A DNA stretch of 64,000 nt, from the NCBI RefSeq assembly GCF_943373825.1, contig NZ_CALSBP010000002.1, positions 1,601,501 to 1,665,500 on the forward strand. The letters are read 5' to 3'. The position numbers were made by a program, and so were the translations under genes. A model generated the notes under the pieces. That model was given only the letters and a program-made list of their open reading frames with translations, ran no database searches and was not told the origin of the DNA. The stretch comes from Aquimarina spinulae (GTDB lineage: Bacteria; Bacteroidota; Bacteroidia; Flavobacteriales; Flavobacteriaceae). Positions 8,793 to 17,021 of this stretch are shown one piece after another (positions within the stretch are counted from its first letter, which is position 1; each line of letters starts with the position of its first letter).

Positions 8793-9464
8793 TTAAATCA
8801 GTCCTATATCTTTTACAATACTAATAAGGTGAGGAAGAGTATCGGCTTCAAAGAGTATTTTAAGATCCTGCAATCGATATTCTATACTTCTTTTACTACC
8901 AGAAGGGATGTTGTTTGCTTTAAAATGTTCAGAAATCTGTTTTTGATTAAGTCCTTTGGCTAATAATCCGAGGATTAATTTATCAGATGTGCTTACCTCT
9001 GATATATTCCCCGAATTACGAAGTAATGCTACAATATCCTCGGAGTAATACGAGGTACCTTGTAAGATTGATTTTATAGCCTTGCCCATGTCTTCTGCTT
9101 CTCGTCTTCCTTTTGAGATGTACCCATTAATCCCATATTCATCAATTAGTTTCTTAATAACTCCTACACGGTTTTCTATAGAAAAAACAATAATGTCGAG
9201 GTTGGGTTGTATTTTTCTGACTTGCCGAATAAGATCTTCGCCAGAATATAATTTTCTTAGTTTATGATCTTCTCTAAAGGATAGATCTGTAATCAAAAGA
9301 TCAAACGGAACGTTTTTAAGTAAAGAAGATTTTAACTTAAGTAATGCATTATCGCAGTAATCAGCAGTTTCAATGTGGAGGATATCAAGTTCTGTTAAGG
9401 TACTTTGTAGTCCTCTACTTATACTTTGTTGGTCTTCTGCGATCAGTATTTTTTTAAACATCAC
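8793..9464 (-). CDS. LuxR/NarL-type response regulator
   Basis: A 223-residue regulator. The receiver domain (about 1-130) has the acidic pair in ILIAEDQQ and the phospho-acceptor Asp in LLITDLSF. The C-terminal helix-turn-helix region (about 155-215) carries LLAKGLNQKQISEHF and is more divergent than standard LuxR domains. It lies seven bases downstream of the histidine kinase gene, so the two form a two-component pair. The likely targets are unknown; the PKD and OmpA genes just downstream on the same strand are candidates only by proximity. Confidence 0.88.
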   Translation of the reverse strand: MMFKKILIAEDQQSISRGLQSTLTELDILHIETADYCDNALLKLKSSLLKNVPFDLLITDLSFREDHKLRKLYSGEDLIRQVRKIQPNLDIIVFSIENRVGVIKKLIDEYGINGYISKGRREAEDMGKAIKSILQGTSYYSEDIVALLRNSGNISEVSTSDKLILGLLAKGLNQKQISEHFKANNIPSGSKRSIEYRLQDLKILFEADTLPHLISIVKDIGLI

Positions 9465-9470
9465 TACGCT

Positions 9471-10445
9471 CTATTTTTGAAATACTATAGTGGCTCTAAA
9501 TCCTTGTTCAGGGCTTGTTTCAAAAGTAAGCTTCCCTTTGATATTTTCTATGCGATTTTCCGCATTTACCAATCCATTTGTTTTTATAGTACTAATATTG
9601 CACCCTTTTCCATTATCTATATACTTAATCACCCTTTTCTTATCACTGTCCTTTACCATCAATGTTATCCTTTTACAATGGCTATGTTTTTTGGCATTGA
9701 TAAAAAGTTCCTGCAAAACTCTGTATACTGCTATTTTTTTATAATCAGGTATCGTTGTCCATTCAAATTCTGATACGTTAGTGATTACACTTACATCACT
9801 AGTATTGTATTGTTGTATCAGGTTTATGAGTTCTCCTTCAAATTCATCAACATCTACAGTTGCTGTTTCTATCGAAATATCTCTTGCTCTCAGATATATA
9901 TTTTGCAACTTGTTTCCCAACAGTTCTTTTGTAGAAACAATCGGGATATCTTCTGTTTTTTCTACAAAACTGGTTAAGTGAGAAATATCATTAGCCAATT
10001 CATCATGAATCCTTTTAGAAATTCTTTTTTCGGTTTCATAGACTTCTATTTCTTTTTCTTTTCTGTGCTTCTGAACCAGATAATATCTAAAAAAAGCGAT
10101 GGCAAGCAATAATATAATCCCAGCTAACAGATATATGATTTTTTGAGTTCTCTGTATAGAAACTTCCAGTCGTTGCTTTGCCATAATCACTTTCAGGTTT
10201 TCAATTTCTTCAGATTTTAATCGATCATCATACCGTATCTTGGCAAACTGGGTTTTTACCTGTAACTCTTGTTTCTTAAGGCTATCACTTAATGTAATAT
10301 ACCTGTTTTTTATACCAACATCATTGGGTTGTATTCTCATCAAAAACTGTAGCGCATCTAATTCTCCTTTTGGGTTTTTGACCCTCTTAGAGATTCGGAT
10401 TGCTTTTTGAAACCAGGATATAGCCTCGTTGCTGTCTTTTTGCAA
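9471..10445 (-). CDS. Sensor histidine kinase, C-terminal part (frameshifted from 10387-11424)
   Basis: The frame encodes the last TPR unit, a coiled coil, one membrane segment (IIYLLAGIILLLAIAFF) and a HisKA_3-type dimerisation/phospho-acceptor helix (RIHDELANDISHL). A HATPase domain follows, with an N-box-like LFINAKKHSHC, DNGKGC and NGLVNAENRI. It ends seven bases before the response regulator. Its first codons (MQKDSNE) are not a real start. They continue the TPR array of the overlapping upstream ORF in another frame, joined at a run of nine T (minus strand) at 10444-10452. With eight T the two ORFs fuse into one protein of about 650 residues. Confidence 0.85.
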   Translation of the reverse strand: MQKDSNEAISWFQKAIRISKRVKNPKGELDALQFLMRIQPNDVGIKNRYITLSDSLKKQELQVKTQFAKIRYDDRLKSEEIENLKVIMAKQRLEVSIQRTQKIIYLLAGIILLLAIAFFRYYLVQKHRKEKEIEVYETEKRISKRIHDELANDISHLTSFVEKTEDIPIVSTKELLGNKLQNIYLRARDISIETATVDVDEFEGELINLIQQYNTSDVSVITNVSEFEWTTIPDYKKIAVYRVLQELFINAKKHSHCKRITLMVKDSDKKRVIKYIDNGKGCNISTIKTNGLVNAENRIENIKGKLTFETSPEQGFRATIVFQK

Positions 10446-11424
10446 AAAAAAACTCCCCCAGGCGGGTATAACTAGCTATCAATCCAGATTTATCATTGTG
10501 TTTAGTTCTAATCTCAAGTGCTTTTAAAAAATCGTTCCTGACATCTAATGTATCCTTACGCCATCTGGCATATGCCAAATTGTCCAAGACCCTTGCTCGT
10601 TGTTTTGGGATCTTGTTTATTAGAGAATCCTTTAAAATGCCTTTGAACAATTCAATTGCCTTCTGATATTCTTGAGTACCTATATATACAGTACCTAAAT
10701 TATTTTTATAAACTAGCAGATTTTTTTGGTCTTTTGTAATCTCTATAGCTTTCTTGTAAAATAGAGTAGCGTCTTTATCATTTAAAAGTTTAAGGTTATT
10801 CATAGCCAATACATTATATGCAGAAGCAATATAATTGGTATCTTTTTGTTTGTCTAAATATTGCAAGGCTTCAGTAGTTGTTTCCTTACTACCAAAATAA
10901 TCACTACAATTTTGTTGAATATGAGCCATATTCAACAAACGCCTACCCACCTGGCTACTATCTGGGATACTTAAAAAATTGTTCTTTGATTTATTATAGT
11001 AATAAAAAGAACTATCTAATGAGTATTGGATGGCATGAAGATAATATCCTTTTAGATAATTAGCTTTTCCTGTATAATATAAGTCATTAGATTCCTTTGC
11101 TTTTGCCAATAATAAATCATTATAATACGTAAGGCTATCATATTGTTTTTGCGAATAGTGAAGCACACTTTTTCGGTACAGCACTTTAACATATAAGGTA
11201 TCGTTTTGTTGTGCTACGACCTGTCGATAAGCTTTATCGATTGCCTCTTGTCTACTATCTATCGTTTGTGCTTTATCTTTGGATACATCATAATAATAAA
11301 CAATACTGTCTATATGCACATCACCAGGATTAGGACTTGTGGTGTGTTTATTATGACAGGAAAATAAAAAGGGGGTAAGGAAAAGGATAAAAGCTTTATA
11401 ATTCACTTTTCTTTGATTTATCAC
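10387..11424 (-). CDS. TPR sensor histidine kinase, N-terminal part (frameshifted)
   Basis: A lipoprotein-like N-terminus (FLFSC at residues 20-24) is followed by about six TPR units (for example YYTGKANYLKGYYLHA, YIASAYNVLAMNNLKL and LLVYKNNLGTVYIGTQEYQKAI). This is the usual extracytoplasmic sensor part of Bacteroidetes TPR histidine kinases. After LGEFF the frame departs into an unrelated tail (AKRQQRGY...), while the expected continuation (LQKDSNEAISWF) is in the frame of 9471-10445. The break is a T9 run on the coding strand. It may be an assembly error, a real null or phase-variable allele, or a slippage site. Confidence 0.85.
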   Translation of the reverse strand: MINQRKVNYKAFILFLTPFLFSCHNKHTTSPNPGDVHIDSIVYYYDVSKDKAQTIDSRQEAIDKAYRQVVAQQNDTLYVKVLYRKSVLHYSQKQYDSLTYYNDLLLAKAKESNDLYYTGKANYLKGYYLHAIQYSLDSSFYYYNKSKNNFLSIPDSSQVGRRLLNMAHIQQNCSDYFGSKETTTEALQYLDKQKDTNYIASAYNVLAMNNLKLLNDKDATLFYKKAIEITKDQKNLLVYKNNLGTVYIGTQEYQKAIELFKGILKDSLINKIPKQRARVLDNLAYARWRKDTLDVRNDFLKALEIRTKHNDKSGLIASYTRLGEFFFAKRQQRGYILVSKSNPNL

Positions 11425-11442
11425 TAAAGATATAAAAGAAAA

Positions 11443-11461
11443 GCTGCATATAAAATGCAGC
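11443..11461 (-). terminator. Terminator of the small lipoprotein gene
   Basis: GCTGCAT (11443-11449) pairs with ATGCAGC (11455-11461) around ATAAA. On the minus strand it is followed by a T-rich stretch. It lies between the 54-residue lipoprotein gene and the kinase gene. Confidence 0.6.
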
Positions 11462-11481
11462 CTTTCATTTTTTTATAAATT

Positions 11482-11646
11482 TTAGTCTTCGTCATCAGGT
11501 TCTTCTATAACCTCACCTTGATCACCTTCTGTTGCATTGATATTTTCTAGTTTTTCAACCTCTGCCAAACTATCTTTTGTACAGGAAATAATCCCAAGGT
11601 TTAACACCATTAACATTGCAAATAAAAATTTAATTGAATTTCTCAT
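11482..11646 (-). CDS. Small lipoprotein, 54 residues
   Basis: ATG at 11644-11646 opens a short frame ending TAA at 11482. The product has a basic start (MRNSIKFL), a hydrophobic core and a lipobox (GIISC, Cys at residue 22). A short acidic mature part ends DDED. Lipidated anchoring in the envelope is likely; the function is unknown. It is upstream of the histidine kinase gene on the same strand, with a terminator between. A palindrome-rich 5' region (11676-11713) precedes it. Confidence 0.6.
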   Translation of the reverse strand: MRNSIKFLFAMLMVLNLGIISCTKDSLAEVEKLENINATEGDQGEVIEEPDDED

Positions 11647-11675
11647 CTTTTGAAACATTTAATTGTTAGAAAAAA

Positions 11676-11713
11676 TGAGAGGCCTCTCATGTGATTGATA
11701 ACACTACGTTATC
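11676..11713. promoter_or_regulatory. Palindromes upstream of the small lipoprotein gene
   Basis: TGAGAGGCCTCTCA (11676-11689) is a perfect 14-bp palindrome. GATAAC (11697-11702) and GTTATC (11708-11713) form a second inverted repeat. They lie 30-70 bases upstream of the minus-strand lipoprotein start and could be operator sites or 5'-UTR hairpins. Confidence 0.35.
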
Positions 11714-11848
11714 TTGTAACTACGAGAACAAAGTAAATGCAGAGATCATATTTTGGGATTGTCAAAGCATGGACTTGTTGTGGACAATTTTTGGACACCA
11801 ATAAATACAGTACTTAAGAGATGTCTAATTAATTTGTAATTTTACTTT

Positions 11849-12511
11849 ATGAGTCAAGAAGTTATCAAAAAAATAGCATTATTAGTTTTTGAGAAAGCTA
11901 AAAAAGAACTTAGCAATCCTACAAAAAATGCTATTTGCAATCATATTTCAGATACTCTAGATCATACTCCCGAAATAGAAGGTACAATCGATAGCAAAAC
12001 TATCAAACGGGTATATGAAAAATTTATAGAAGGAAAAGAAAGAGGAACCCCCTCAGAAATTACTCTTAATTATTTAATACAATATTTAGGATACAAAAAC
12101 TATTCGGATTTTATAAATAAATCAACAGATTCATTAGAAAGAATAGATCTCGTAAAAGAAGAACCTAAAACATTAAAAAAGAAACTACTAAAAAAAATAG
12201 TGCTGGTAACTTTTACACTATTCGTTTTGATAATCCTCTTTATTTTTTCTTTTTTTGGAAGAGTACACATAACTTCTGAACAAGATAAAGAAATTGTTGT
12301 TTTTGTAATAGACAAGAATAACCAAACTGAATTAGGAAGACTTACCAAACAGAATGGATATCAATTTAATACCTGGCTATCTATAGGAAAGACTGAGTTA
12401 TACTATTATTCATTAGAAGAACAAGATGGCAAGGAATATCCTGGTGCAGAAATTATAGAAGTACTGCCTTTTTGGAGGTCAATGGCTCCTGTTATCTTAT
12501 CAAAAATCTGA
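11849..12511 (+). CDS. Single-pass membrane protein with helical cytoplasmic domain, first gene of caspase cassette
   Basis: I do not recognise a named family. The first ~95 residues are a soluble helical domain with TIDSKTIKRVYEKFIEG and ITLNYLIQYLGYKNYSDFI. This pattern occurs at the N-terminus of varied Bacteroidetes proteins and looks like a protein-interaction or DNA-binding module. A basic stretch (KKKLLKK) then precedes one strong membrane helix (about residues 113-131), and the last ~85 residues should be periplasmic. Ten bases separate it from the secreted protein gene downstream, and a caspase-like protease gene follows. A transmembrane sensor or anchor is an inference. Confidence 0.7.
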   Translation: MSQEVIKKIALLVFEKAKKELSNPTKNAICNHISDTLDHTPEIEGTIDSKTIKRVYEKFIEGKERGTPSEITLNYLIQYLGYKNYSDFINKSTDSLERIDLVKEEPKTLKKKLLKKIVLVTFTLFVLIILFIFSFFGRVHITSEQDKEIVVFVIDKNNQTELGRLTKQNGYQFNTWLSIGKTELYYYSLEEQDGKEYPGAEIIEVLPFWRSMAPVILSKI

Positions 12512-12521
12512 ATTAAACAAT

Positions 12522-13235
12522 ATGAAGCACCTATATCTTATACTTGGTATATTTTTAATTTCCGAAAACATATCGGCTCAAAACGAGCAACAAATCAAAC
12601 TTCTGGCAACAGAGCTTCACACCGATTATTATACCGAAAGAACATATCCAAAAGATCTTTTTACAAATCATGTAGTTTCGGATAGTCTGTTCTCTATATT
12701 TCCTGACATAATTCGAAGTTTTGAGTTTTCTCCAGACGACAATCTAAAGTTATATACTGCAACATGTGATCTAAGAGTAAAAAAAATAGAAAAGGAATAT
12801 AAAAAAGGTAAGGAGTTTTCTAATTTTTGGAAAGAAAACCTGAAAGCATGTTACGGTAAGTATGTACAATCATCACCAGAAATCAGGTTTGCTTTTGAGC
12901 TTCAGAGTAATACAACTATCTATCATATCAATGAAGTTTCTGCCTATGTATATCATGCTAAAATCCCCTTAAGTACCGATCGTGATTATTTTAACCATAA
13001 AAAAGACGAAAGAGAAAGACTGATTATCGATATTACTAAAATTGGTCAGGAACAAATATTGCAATTAAACCAGGCGCATGCGGTAAAAGATGGTGGACTT
13101 GCATTAAATCTAAGGTTATTTTCTTCAGAACACTGGAATGGTAGTTTTGAAAGAGTTAAAGTATTATTACATATCAATTTTAAGTTTACCAACGGACAAG
13201 TCATACGATCAGAGCCTTTTATGGTTGAAATGTAA
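12522..13235 (+). CDS. Secreted or periplasmic protein of unknown function, second gene of caspase cassette
   Basis: The 237-residue product has a signal peptide (LILGIFLISENISAQ). The mature part is mixed alpha/beta without motifs I recognise. It contains two cysteines only (near TCDLR and KACYGK), which might form a disulfide. Tight spacing with the upstream membrane protein and the downstream propeller-caspase gene suggests a joint envelope function. A 6-bp hairpin (TTGCGG 13248-13253 with CCGCAA 13258-13263) sits just after its stop. Confidence 0.65.
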   Translation: MKHLYLILGIFLISENISAQNEQQIKLLATELHTDYYTERTYPKDLFTNHVVSDSLFSIFPDIIRSFEFSPDDNLKLYTATCDLRVKKIEKEYKKGKEFSNFWKENLKACYGKYVQSSPEIRFAFELQSNTTIYHINEVSAYVYHAKIPLSTDRDYFNHKKDERERLIIDITKIGQEQILQLNQAHAVKDGGLALNLRLFSSEHWNGSFERVKVLLHINFKFTNGQVIRSEPFMVEM

Positions 13236-13331
13236 TATTGAGGTTGTTTGCGGATTGCCGCAAGTCTTCTAAGAACTATATTTATAGATTGCCATTATAA
13301 TATATACTTCACTACATTAACACAAATAAAA

Positions 13332-16300
13332 ATGCGACTAAAGCTACTGTTTCTCTTTTTGCTTATTATTCAAACAAATAGTACTTTTTCTCAAAAAAAA
13401 AGCACTATAATAATTCAAAAGTCTAATTACTTTAGTGTTTCTGGGCCTCCTTTTGGTATTAACTTTAAACTAAGTGGGGATAAATCTAAAATAGCCTTTT
13501 TAACTGATGAAGACATTGAAATATGGGATATTTCTTCAAGAAGAATTTTATTCAAAAAGGAAATTGGAAATAATGCACATAGATTTGGCCTTAACTATTC
13601 TGGTGATATATTCTATGTTTTTAAAGAAAATACAAACAAAAAAAAGAGTCTCTGTGTGTTTTATGAAATCACACAAAAAGAACCTATCCTAACCGTAAAA
13701 TTAGATATTATTGATATCATAAAGTTTGATAAAAAAGGAGAAAAGTTCGGTATAATAAAAAATGGTAAAATAATTAATCAAACTATTGATTTCTATAAAA
13801 AAGAAAAGAACAAGTATATCATAGACTATACTCTAAAAAAACCGTATAAGAATTTATTTTCTTTTGTTTTTGATTTAGAGTTTACCAGTGATGAAAAATA
13901 TTTTGATTTATTTATTGCAGAAAATTGCACAAAAGATTCTCCTGTCATCTTTCAAAAGTGGCATATCGAAAATTATAGTCTTATAAGTTCAAAAAAGTCG
14001 AATGGATTTAATTATGGCTGTATTATGACAAATCTAATAAATAACTTTACTCTTATTAACGAATATAAGCCATCTAGTAAAAATTTGAATGAAAAATTAT
14101 TAGTCAATAATATCTCCTTAAGAGGTAAAAAACATGCTGAATTATTTGATTTTAAATCTGGCACCATAAGGAGTATTAGTAATTCTAATATTGGCTTTCT
14201 AAAAGTTGAAATAATAAATAAAAGATTAATCGCGACCATAAATGCTGATTATTCTATTTCTATCTGGGATATACAATCAGGGAATTTGATTAATAGAATG
14301 AATTCAATTAAAGTTTCAACAACACAAACTAAATTAAAAACAACTCCTCCCTTAAAAATTTCAAATATCTCAGTAAACGAAAGTAAAAATGAAGTTTATT
14401 TTAGTATTAAAGGAAGAGGGCAAATTTGGGTGTGGAACTATAAACATAATCAGCAAGAAATTTTTAGCACAAATATCCTACCTGTTACGTATCCCTTTTT
14501 TACATCCGATTCTACAATAATTTATAAAAAAGGAAATCATATTATTCAATATGATTTCAAAAAATTAAAAGTAATCGATAAAATAAAAGAAAGAAATGAT
14601 GGAACAAGAAACTTTGATTTCAAATATGATCTTAATGCTGGGATCGGAGTTATCAAGGTTAGGGATCAACTAAAAATTTTAGGAATAAACCCATTAAAGA
14701 TAATTGATTCCATATCTCTTAAAACTTTAAGGCCTTATCCCCTTTCGGACCCAATTTTTATAAGCAAAAAACTTAAACATATTGCCATTATTGAAAATCC
14801 AGATTTGAGTATGCAAGAATCAGCAATTTTAAATAACGAAGGTAATCTGGATGTAAGCAAAATTAACACACTTAGTATGATTCCTCCTTCTTCAAAAAAA
14901 ATTAAAAATTTGTATAAAAATAAATCTTCTTCCAACGTAAACCTATATCAAATCAATAATCAATCAATAACCACGAACGGGAGAATCAAAATCCCTATGT
15001 ATGCTATAAACGATATCAGTTTTTCGGAAGACAATCAAAAAATACTAATTAATAGTTTTAATTTTAAGAATTTTAATCCCGAAGTAGATATAAGGTGGTC
15101 AACTTATCTATATGATATTAATTCTAAGTCCTTAAAAGAAATTTTAAATAATGTAAATGGTAATTCTTCATTTAGTCGATTTTCTAAATTGTTATGTTCT
15201 ATAAACGAAACAGGCAATCATTATATAATTGAAATAAGAAATTACAATGATTTAAAAACTATTAATAAATTAAAAATAAGCTCTTCATATTCAGTAAGTA
15301 AAGAAAAAATCGAACTATCACGAAAACTAAAATTTTTAAACAAATCTCTGATTTTATTTTATGGAAAAGAAAAAAACCTTTTAGTCAATCTTAAATCAGG
15401 AAAACAAACTTTTCTTGATTTGAATTATGATCATTTTGATATAAGACAATCAGACTCACTAATTGTGAGTAGCAATACGGGGTTAGAGTTTTTTTCTAAA
15501 AATTTCAAAAAAATATTTTCAAAGTATTTTCATAAAGACATGACCAGTAGTTTGATTATTGATAATAAGCTCAACTATCTCAACAAAGGAAAAGGATACG
15601 AGTTGGTATCCTTATTTAAAAATAATAGAACATACGGTTTTGAGCAATTCGATCTAAAATACCATAGACCCGATTTGGTCATAGAATCTATAAAAGAAAC
15701 CATAAGCGATAGTATCTATAATACCAAAGAACTTTATGAATTAGCATATAAGAAAAGGGTACAACGAATTGGTAAAAAGGAAAAAGAATTACAATCTGAT
15801 ATCCATGCACCAAAACTTACCATTACAAATAAGTCACTATTACCCAACAAAACAGATAACCAGGTAATCGATATTGATGTAAAGGCAATAGATCATAGAT
15901 ACTTTTTAAAAAACCTTCAGATCAGTGTTAATGGTATTTTAATCAGAAAACCAAATCATGAATTAAAAGGAAAATCATTTTCTGAAACCATACCATTGGT
16001 TTTATCTAATGGAAAAAATAAAATCCTGATATCTGTAATTAATGAACAAGGAACATCTTCTGACCAGGAGGAAATACATATAGAATATGTAGGACAACCC
16101 ATCTCTTCTGATTTGTATATCGTTTCCTTAGGAGTTTCAGAATACCAGTACCTAAAAAACACTCCGAACTCTTCAAAAGATGCTCAAAAAATAGCAGAAG
16201 CTTTTAAGCAAATTAATACGACTACAATAAAATCATTAAGCTTAATCAATGAGCAGGTAACCCCAAATAATTTGAAACAGATTTCTGAGTTTTTATCACA

Positions 16301-16838
16301 AGCCAAAGAAAACGATGTGATTTTGTTTTTTGTTTCTGGTCATGCCATTCAAGCAGAAAGTGAATATTTCTTTTGTACAAGTACTTCAAAAATTGACAAT
16401 ATTACTACCACTGGCATTACTTATACTGATTTTGATAATCTTCTGGGAAATACACGATCCAGAAACAGGCTACTCATATTAAACACATGTTACTCTGGTG
16501 AAGTTTTTGAAGCCAATACTATAAAAGAAATAGAAGCTGTTAATCTAATGAGAAAAGTTTTTGAAGATCTGAAATTAACCAATGGTACTACGGTTATTTC
16601 TGCTTCAGAAGGAACTAATAAATACTACGAAAGTAATACTAAAGGAAATGGGATAATAACGCTTGCGATTTTAGATATACTTAATTTGAAGGAAAAAATT
16701 ACAGTTCAGGAATTTTGCAAAGACATCATTCAATATTGTACCACAAAAAGCGATGAAGATCCTTTTGAGAGTAAACTCAACAAAAACATTCCATTAATCA
16801 GACACAACAATATATATAATAACTTCAGGATGTGGTAA
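13332..16838 (+). CDS. Beta-propeller protein with C-terminal caspase-like (C14) peptidase
   Basis: Starting at ATG 13332 gives 1168 residues. A signal peptide (ending TFSQ) is followed by about 780 residues of WD40-like strands (IEIWDISSRRI, ISIWDIQSGN, IWVWNYKHNQ). An Ig-like segment spans about 830-925 and a caspase-fold domain about 930-1150. Catalytic His1004 lies in FFVSGHA and Cys1053 in LILNTCYSGE, so the protease looks intact. The longer frame from 13248 adds a non-signal stretch, so it is rejected. Export of a caspase-like enzyme with a propeller sensor suggests envelope signalling or a cell-death/defence role. The function is inference. The gene is very AT- and Lys/Asn-rich compared with the cobalamin genes next to it. 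Confidence 0.85.
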   Translation: MRLKLLFLFLLIIQTNSTFSQKKSTIIIQKSNYFSVSGPPFGINFKLSGDKSKIAFLTDEDIEIWDISSRRILFKKEIGNNAHRFGLNYSGDIFYVFKENTNKKKSLCVFYEITQKEPILTVKLDIIDIIKFDKKGEKFGIIKNGKIINQTIDFYKKEKNKYIIDYTLKKPYKNLFSFVFDLEFTSDEKYFDLFIAENCTKDSPVIFQKWHIENYSLISSKKSNGFNYGCIMTNLINNFTLINEYKPSSKNLNEKLLVNNISLRGKKHAELFDFKSGTIRSISNSNIGFLKVEIINKRLIATINADYSISIWDIQSGNLINRMNSIKVSTTQTKLKTTPPLKISNISVNESKNEVYFSIKGRGQIWVWNYKHNQQEIFSTNILPVTYPFFTSDSTIIYKKGNHIIQYDFKKLKVIDKIKERNDGTRNFDFKYDLNAGIGVIKVRDQLKILGINPLKIIDSISLKTLRPYPLSDPIFISKKLKHIAIIENPDLSMQESAILNNEGNLDVSKINTLSMIPPSSKKIKNLYKNKSSSNVNLYQINNQSITTNGRIKIPMYAINDISFSEDNQKILINSFNFKNFNPEVDIRWSTYLYDINSKSLKEILNNVNGNSSFSRFSKLLCSINETGNHYIIEIRNYNDLKTINKLKISSSYSVSKEKIELSRKLKFLNKSLILFYGKEKNLLVNLKSGKQTFLDLNYDHFDIRQSDSLIVSSNTGLEFFSKNFKKIFSKYFHKDMTSSLIIDNKLNYLNKGKGYELVSLFKNNRTYGFEQFDLKYHRPDLVIESIKETISDSIYNTKELYELAYKKRVQRIGKKEKELQSDIHAPKLTITNKSLLPNKTDNQVIDIDVKAIDHRYFLKNLQISVNGILIRKPNHELKGKSFSETIPLVLSNGKNKILISVINEQGTSSDQEEIHIEYVGQPISSDLYIVSLGVSEYQYLKNTPNSSKDAQKIAEAFKQINTTTIKSLSLINEQVTPNNLKQISEFLSQAKENDVILFFVSGHAIQAESEYFFCTSTSKIDNITTTGITYTDFDNLLGNTRSRNRLLILNTCYSGEVFEANTIKEIEAVNLMRKVFEDLKLTNGTTVISASEGTNKYYESNTKGNGIITLAILDILNLKEKITVQEFCKDIIQYCTTKSDEDPFESKLNKNIPLIRHNNIYNNFRMW

Positions 16839-16988
16839 GCTCTGAAGAGTAGATTACGAACTAAAATATCGTAGGTTATGGTTGAGTCTGACATAAAACT
16901 AATTTGCCTTAAGAAATACACAGATTAATCTTCACTACTATTTTCTCATATGCTTACTACAGAAATTCTTTTCATCAGATTATTTAAC

Positions 16989-16996
16989 TAATTTTG
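16989..16996 (+). promoter_or_regulatory. Candidate -7 box for the cobQ operon
   Basis: TAATTTTG matches the Bacteroidetes TAnnTTTG consensus and lies 26 bases before the cobQ ATG. A clear -33 TTTG is not seen. No cobalamin riboswitch precedes this operon. Confidence 0.4.
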
Positions 16997-17021
16997 AAAC
17001 CAATTCATTTCACACATTAGA

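Noticed and set aside
9426..9773. 115-codon plus-strand ORF
   Set aside because: It lies opposite the kinase ATPase domain and response regulator, both clearly real; a shadow frame rich in Phe/Tyr/Ile.
13383..13391. A9 run in the caspase gene as a third slippage site
   Set aside because: The reading frame continues correctly through the signal peptide region with nine A, so there is no sign of a frame problem.
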